47,301 nt of DNA. Origin: ZC4RG35 sp036375695 (GTDB lineage: Bacteria; Actinomycetota; Acidimicrobiia; Spongiisociales; ZC4RG35). Shown piece by piece: positions 45,733 through 47,301 of the stretch. The stretch is taken from the NCBI GenBank assembly GCA_036375695.1, contig DASVBU010000017.1, positions 1 through 47,301 on the forward strand, written 5' to 3'. The notes under the pieces were generated by a model. The model had not been told where the DNA came from. It ran no database searches and saw only the letters and a list, made by a program, of their open reading frames with translations. The translations under genes and the position numbers were made by a program. Numbering within the stretch: the first letter of the stretch is position 1; each line of letters starts with the position of its first letter.

Positions 45733-46914
45733 CGCATTGACGCCGATCTGCAGGGTCGGCTCCATCAGCGGGGCGTAGAACGGCGAGTGGTTGGACGGGA
45801 TGTCGTCGGGCATCCTCCCGGTCTCGAGGATCCGTGGCGCGATCGACGGGTCGGCGCCACCGAGGAACCAGAAGACCAGCGGGCAGCCGGCGGCCGTGGC
45901 GAAGTGGCTGACATCCTCGCTCCCTGCGATGGGCGCCGGCTGGAAGACGCGCTGCTCACCCACGACACCCTCCAGCGCCGCGGTGACACGAGCCGAGGCG
46001 TCGGGATCGTTGCGCGTGAGCGGAAGTGACGTGTCGAAGGTGATCTCCGGCTCCTTGGGAGCTCCGGATGCCTGGGCTTCGGCTCTGACGATTCGTTCGA
46101 TGGTCGCCAGCACCTTGTTCCTCACCTCAGCGTCGTAGGACCGGATGCTGAGACCCAGAGTGGCGTAGTCGGCGATGATGTTGTTCTTGGTACCGGCGTG
46201 CATCTGGCCCACGGTGACCACGGCGGCGTCGAACGGGGACACCTCCCGGGACACGACGCCCTGGAGACGCATGACGGTGGCCGCAGCGAGCAGCACGGGG
46301 TCGACCGTCGCCTCAGGTTGCGATCCGTGCCCACCCTGACCCCACAGCTTGACGTTCATGCTGTCGGAAGCCGCCATGGCCTCGCCGGGCCGGAGACCGA
46401 TCATCCCCACGGGCAGCGGTGCGACGTGCTGACCGAGCACCACATCGGGTTTCGGCACCCTGTCGTAGAGCCCGTCCTCGATCATGGCAGAGGCGCCCTC
46501 CCCCAGTTCCTCAGCGGGTTGGAACACGAGAATGAGGGTTCCAGACCACTCGGAGCGGGTCTCGACCATCTTCTCCGCGGCGCCGAGGAGGCAGGTGACA
46601 TGGACGTCGTGCCCGCAGGCGTGCATGACCGGGACGTCCCGTCCCTCGGGGTCAACGCCCCTGGCGGTGCTGGCATAAGGCAGACCCGTCTGCTCCTCGA
46701 CAGGGAGCCCATCCATGTCGGCGCGAAGGAGGACGGTGGGACCCTCGCCATTCTCGAGGACGCCGACGACGCCGGTGCGTCCGATGCCGGTATGGACGGT
46801 GTAGCCGAGCTGTTCGAGCGTCGCCGCGGCGATACCGGCCGTTCGATTCTCCTGAAAGGAGAGCTCCGGATTGGCGTGAAGGTCCTTGTAGATCGCTGCG
46901 ATGTCGAGGGCCAT
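45700..46914 (-). CDS. M20 amidohydrolase (IAA-amino acid hydrolase/hippurate hydrolase type)
   Basis: Metal-site motifs are intact: LLRADMDGLPVEE, VMHACGHDVHV (C100, H102) and QPAEELGEGASAM (E135, E136). A central dimerisation domain (about 180-290) and SEDVSHFA follow. The Cys ligand in HACGH marks the aminoacylase/IAA-hydrolase subgroup, which cleaves N-acyl amino acids. At 404 aa it is standard. ATG 46914 aligns with family starts and follows TACCCT by 7 nt without a ribosome binding site, suggesting leaderless mRNA. It is convergent with the epimerase-like gene. Confidence 0.92.
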   Translation of the reverse strand: MALDIAAIYKDLHANPELSFQENRTAGIAAATLEQLGYTVHTGIGRTGVVGVLENGEGPTVLLRADMDGLPVEEQTGLPYASTARGVDPEGRDVPVMHACGHDVHVTCLLGAAEKMVETRSEWSGTLILVFQPAEELGEGASAMIEDGLYDRVPKPDVVLGQHVAPLPVGMIGLRPGEAMAASDSMNVKLWGQGGHGSQPEATVDPVLLAAATVMRLQGVVSREVSPFDAAVVTVGQMHAGTKNNIIADYATLGLSIRSYDAEVRNKVLATIERIVRAEAQASGAPKEPEITFDTSLPLTRNDPDASARVTAALEGVVGEQRVFQPAPIAGSEDVSHFATAAGCPLVFWFLGGADPSIAPRILETGRMPDDIPSNHSPFYAPLMEPTLQIGVNALVAAAREWLG

Positions 46915-46921
46915 GGGCGGC

Positions 46922-46927
46922 AGGGTA
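46922..46927 (-). promoter_or_regulatory. -10 element of the M20 gene, leaderless configuration
   Basis: TACCCT on the minus strand ends 7 nt before ATG 46914, with only GCCGCCC in between and no ribosome binding site. Confidence 0.45.
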
Positions 46928-46955
46928 ACGCCGCCTGGCGGAAGGTCGCCCGTGG

Positions 46956-47301
46956 TCAGGATCGGTCGGCTGCGCGGTGAGCCTCGGACAGAAGGCTCCG
47001 GAGCACATCCTGGTCGAGGTCGGCGACGGTCTTGAAGTTGACGACCGCACTCCCCACCTTGACCTTGCCGAGCCGGTCCGCATACCGGCCCAGGAGATGC
47101 CCCTCCTCGTCCGACGCGTTCACATAGAGGCTGAGGTGGTTCTTCTGGACGGCCAGACCGACCACGAACCACTCCACGGTCGGCTTGTTGGGTCGCTTGT
47201 AGACGAAGTCGCCGTAGCCGATGATCTTCTGGTCTGTGCCGCCCCAGAGCCGACCCTCCCATAGCGTGCGGGACGCTCCGGGCATGGCCTTCGTGATCAG
47301 C
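46956..47301 (-). CDS. DUF1801 (YdhG-like) protein, partial at its 5' end
   Basis: The readable part matches DUF1801: KIIGYGDFVYKRPNKPTVEW, SLYVNASDEEGHLLGRYADR, LGKVKVGSAVVNFKTVADLD and DVLRSLLSEA. The fold resembles iron-chaperone-like YdhG proteins, and the function is unknown. The frame is open to the window edge, so the true start lies outside; Met at 47285 is internal. It sits 41 nt upstream of the M20 gene, which has its own -10. Confidence 0.8.
   Translation of the reverse strand, partial: LITKAMPGASRTLWEGRLWGGTDQKIIGYGDFVYKRPNKPTVEWFVVGLAVQKNHLSLYVNASDEEGHLLGRYADRLGKVKVGSAVVNFKTVADLDQDVLRSLLSEAHRAADRS

Overview
The window is a GC-rich chromosomal segment from an actinobacterium (Actinomycetota). 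The evidence is the single-chain glycyl-tRNA synthetase, an F420-type luciferase-like oxidoreductase, a BldD-like regulator, SD-poor and probably leaderless transcripts, and the actinobacterial gene order hemW-hrcA-dnaJ-rsmE-phoH-ybeY-corC-era-recO-uppS. I would guess a lineage outside the classical Streptomyces/Mycobacterium groups (Acidimicrobiia or a relative), but the sequence alone does not settle the class.

Positions 1-5.2 kb hold plus-strand accessory genes: the tail of a VOC-fold protein, a small hypothetical gene, then a tight three-gene group (Tat-signal secreted protein, cysteine-rich M15/extensin-like peptidase without a signal peptide, MauE-type thiol-redox membrane protein), then an ECF sigma factor overlapping the gene for a membrane-anchored partner.

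Positions 5.1-6.5 kb are a decayed integrative-element scar beside tRNA-Asn(GTT): an integrase N-terminal stub, a small sigma-region-4-like ORF, a 54-aa orphan gene and a strong hairpin.

Positions 6.6-25.2 kb are a long minus-strand housekeeping block. In transcription order it reads lepA, hemW, hrcA, dnaJ, rsmE, bldD-like, phoH, pgpH-like 7TM-HD phosphodiesterase, ybeY, corC-like, era, recO, uppS, glyS, dnaG, rpoD. Many neighbours overlap by 1-4 bases (ATGA, GTGA or TGATG), implying translational coupling. A pterin dehydratase gene on the opposite strand and intergenic repeats interrupt it between era and recO.

Positions 25.3-35.3 kb hold rpsT, holA, a divergent dihydropteroate-synthase-like gene, a MarR regulator divergent from a covalent-FAD oxidase, competence genes comEA/comEC, a lipoprotein, a zincin-like protein and leuS. 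The comEC frame runs about 420 nt antisense into the FAD-oxidase gene.

Positions 35.3-47.3 kb are mixed metabolic and envelope genes: 3-hydroxyacyl-CoA dehydrogenase, a class V aminotransferase/desulfurase-like enzyme, a second ECF sigma plus membrane Asp-box-propeller pair, DUF4262, a small lipoprotein, a SipW-type signal peptidase with a TasA/camelysin-like substrate, an LLM oxidoreductase flanked by gene fragments, a TRIC-type channel, a short epimerase-like protein, an M20 amidohydrolase and a DUF1801 protein cut by the window edge.

The least conventional signals are the Tat/M15-like/MauE group, the two ECF-sigma/membrane-sensor pairs, the SdrD-like insert in the 7TM-HD protein, the structured leader and overlapping start in the TasA/SipW locus, and the repeated TACCYT-type -10 motifs placed 6-11 nt before start codons.
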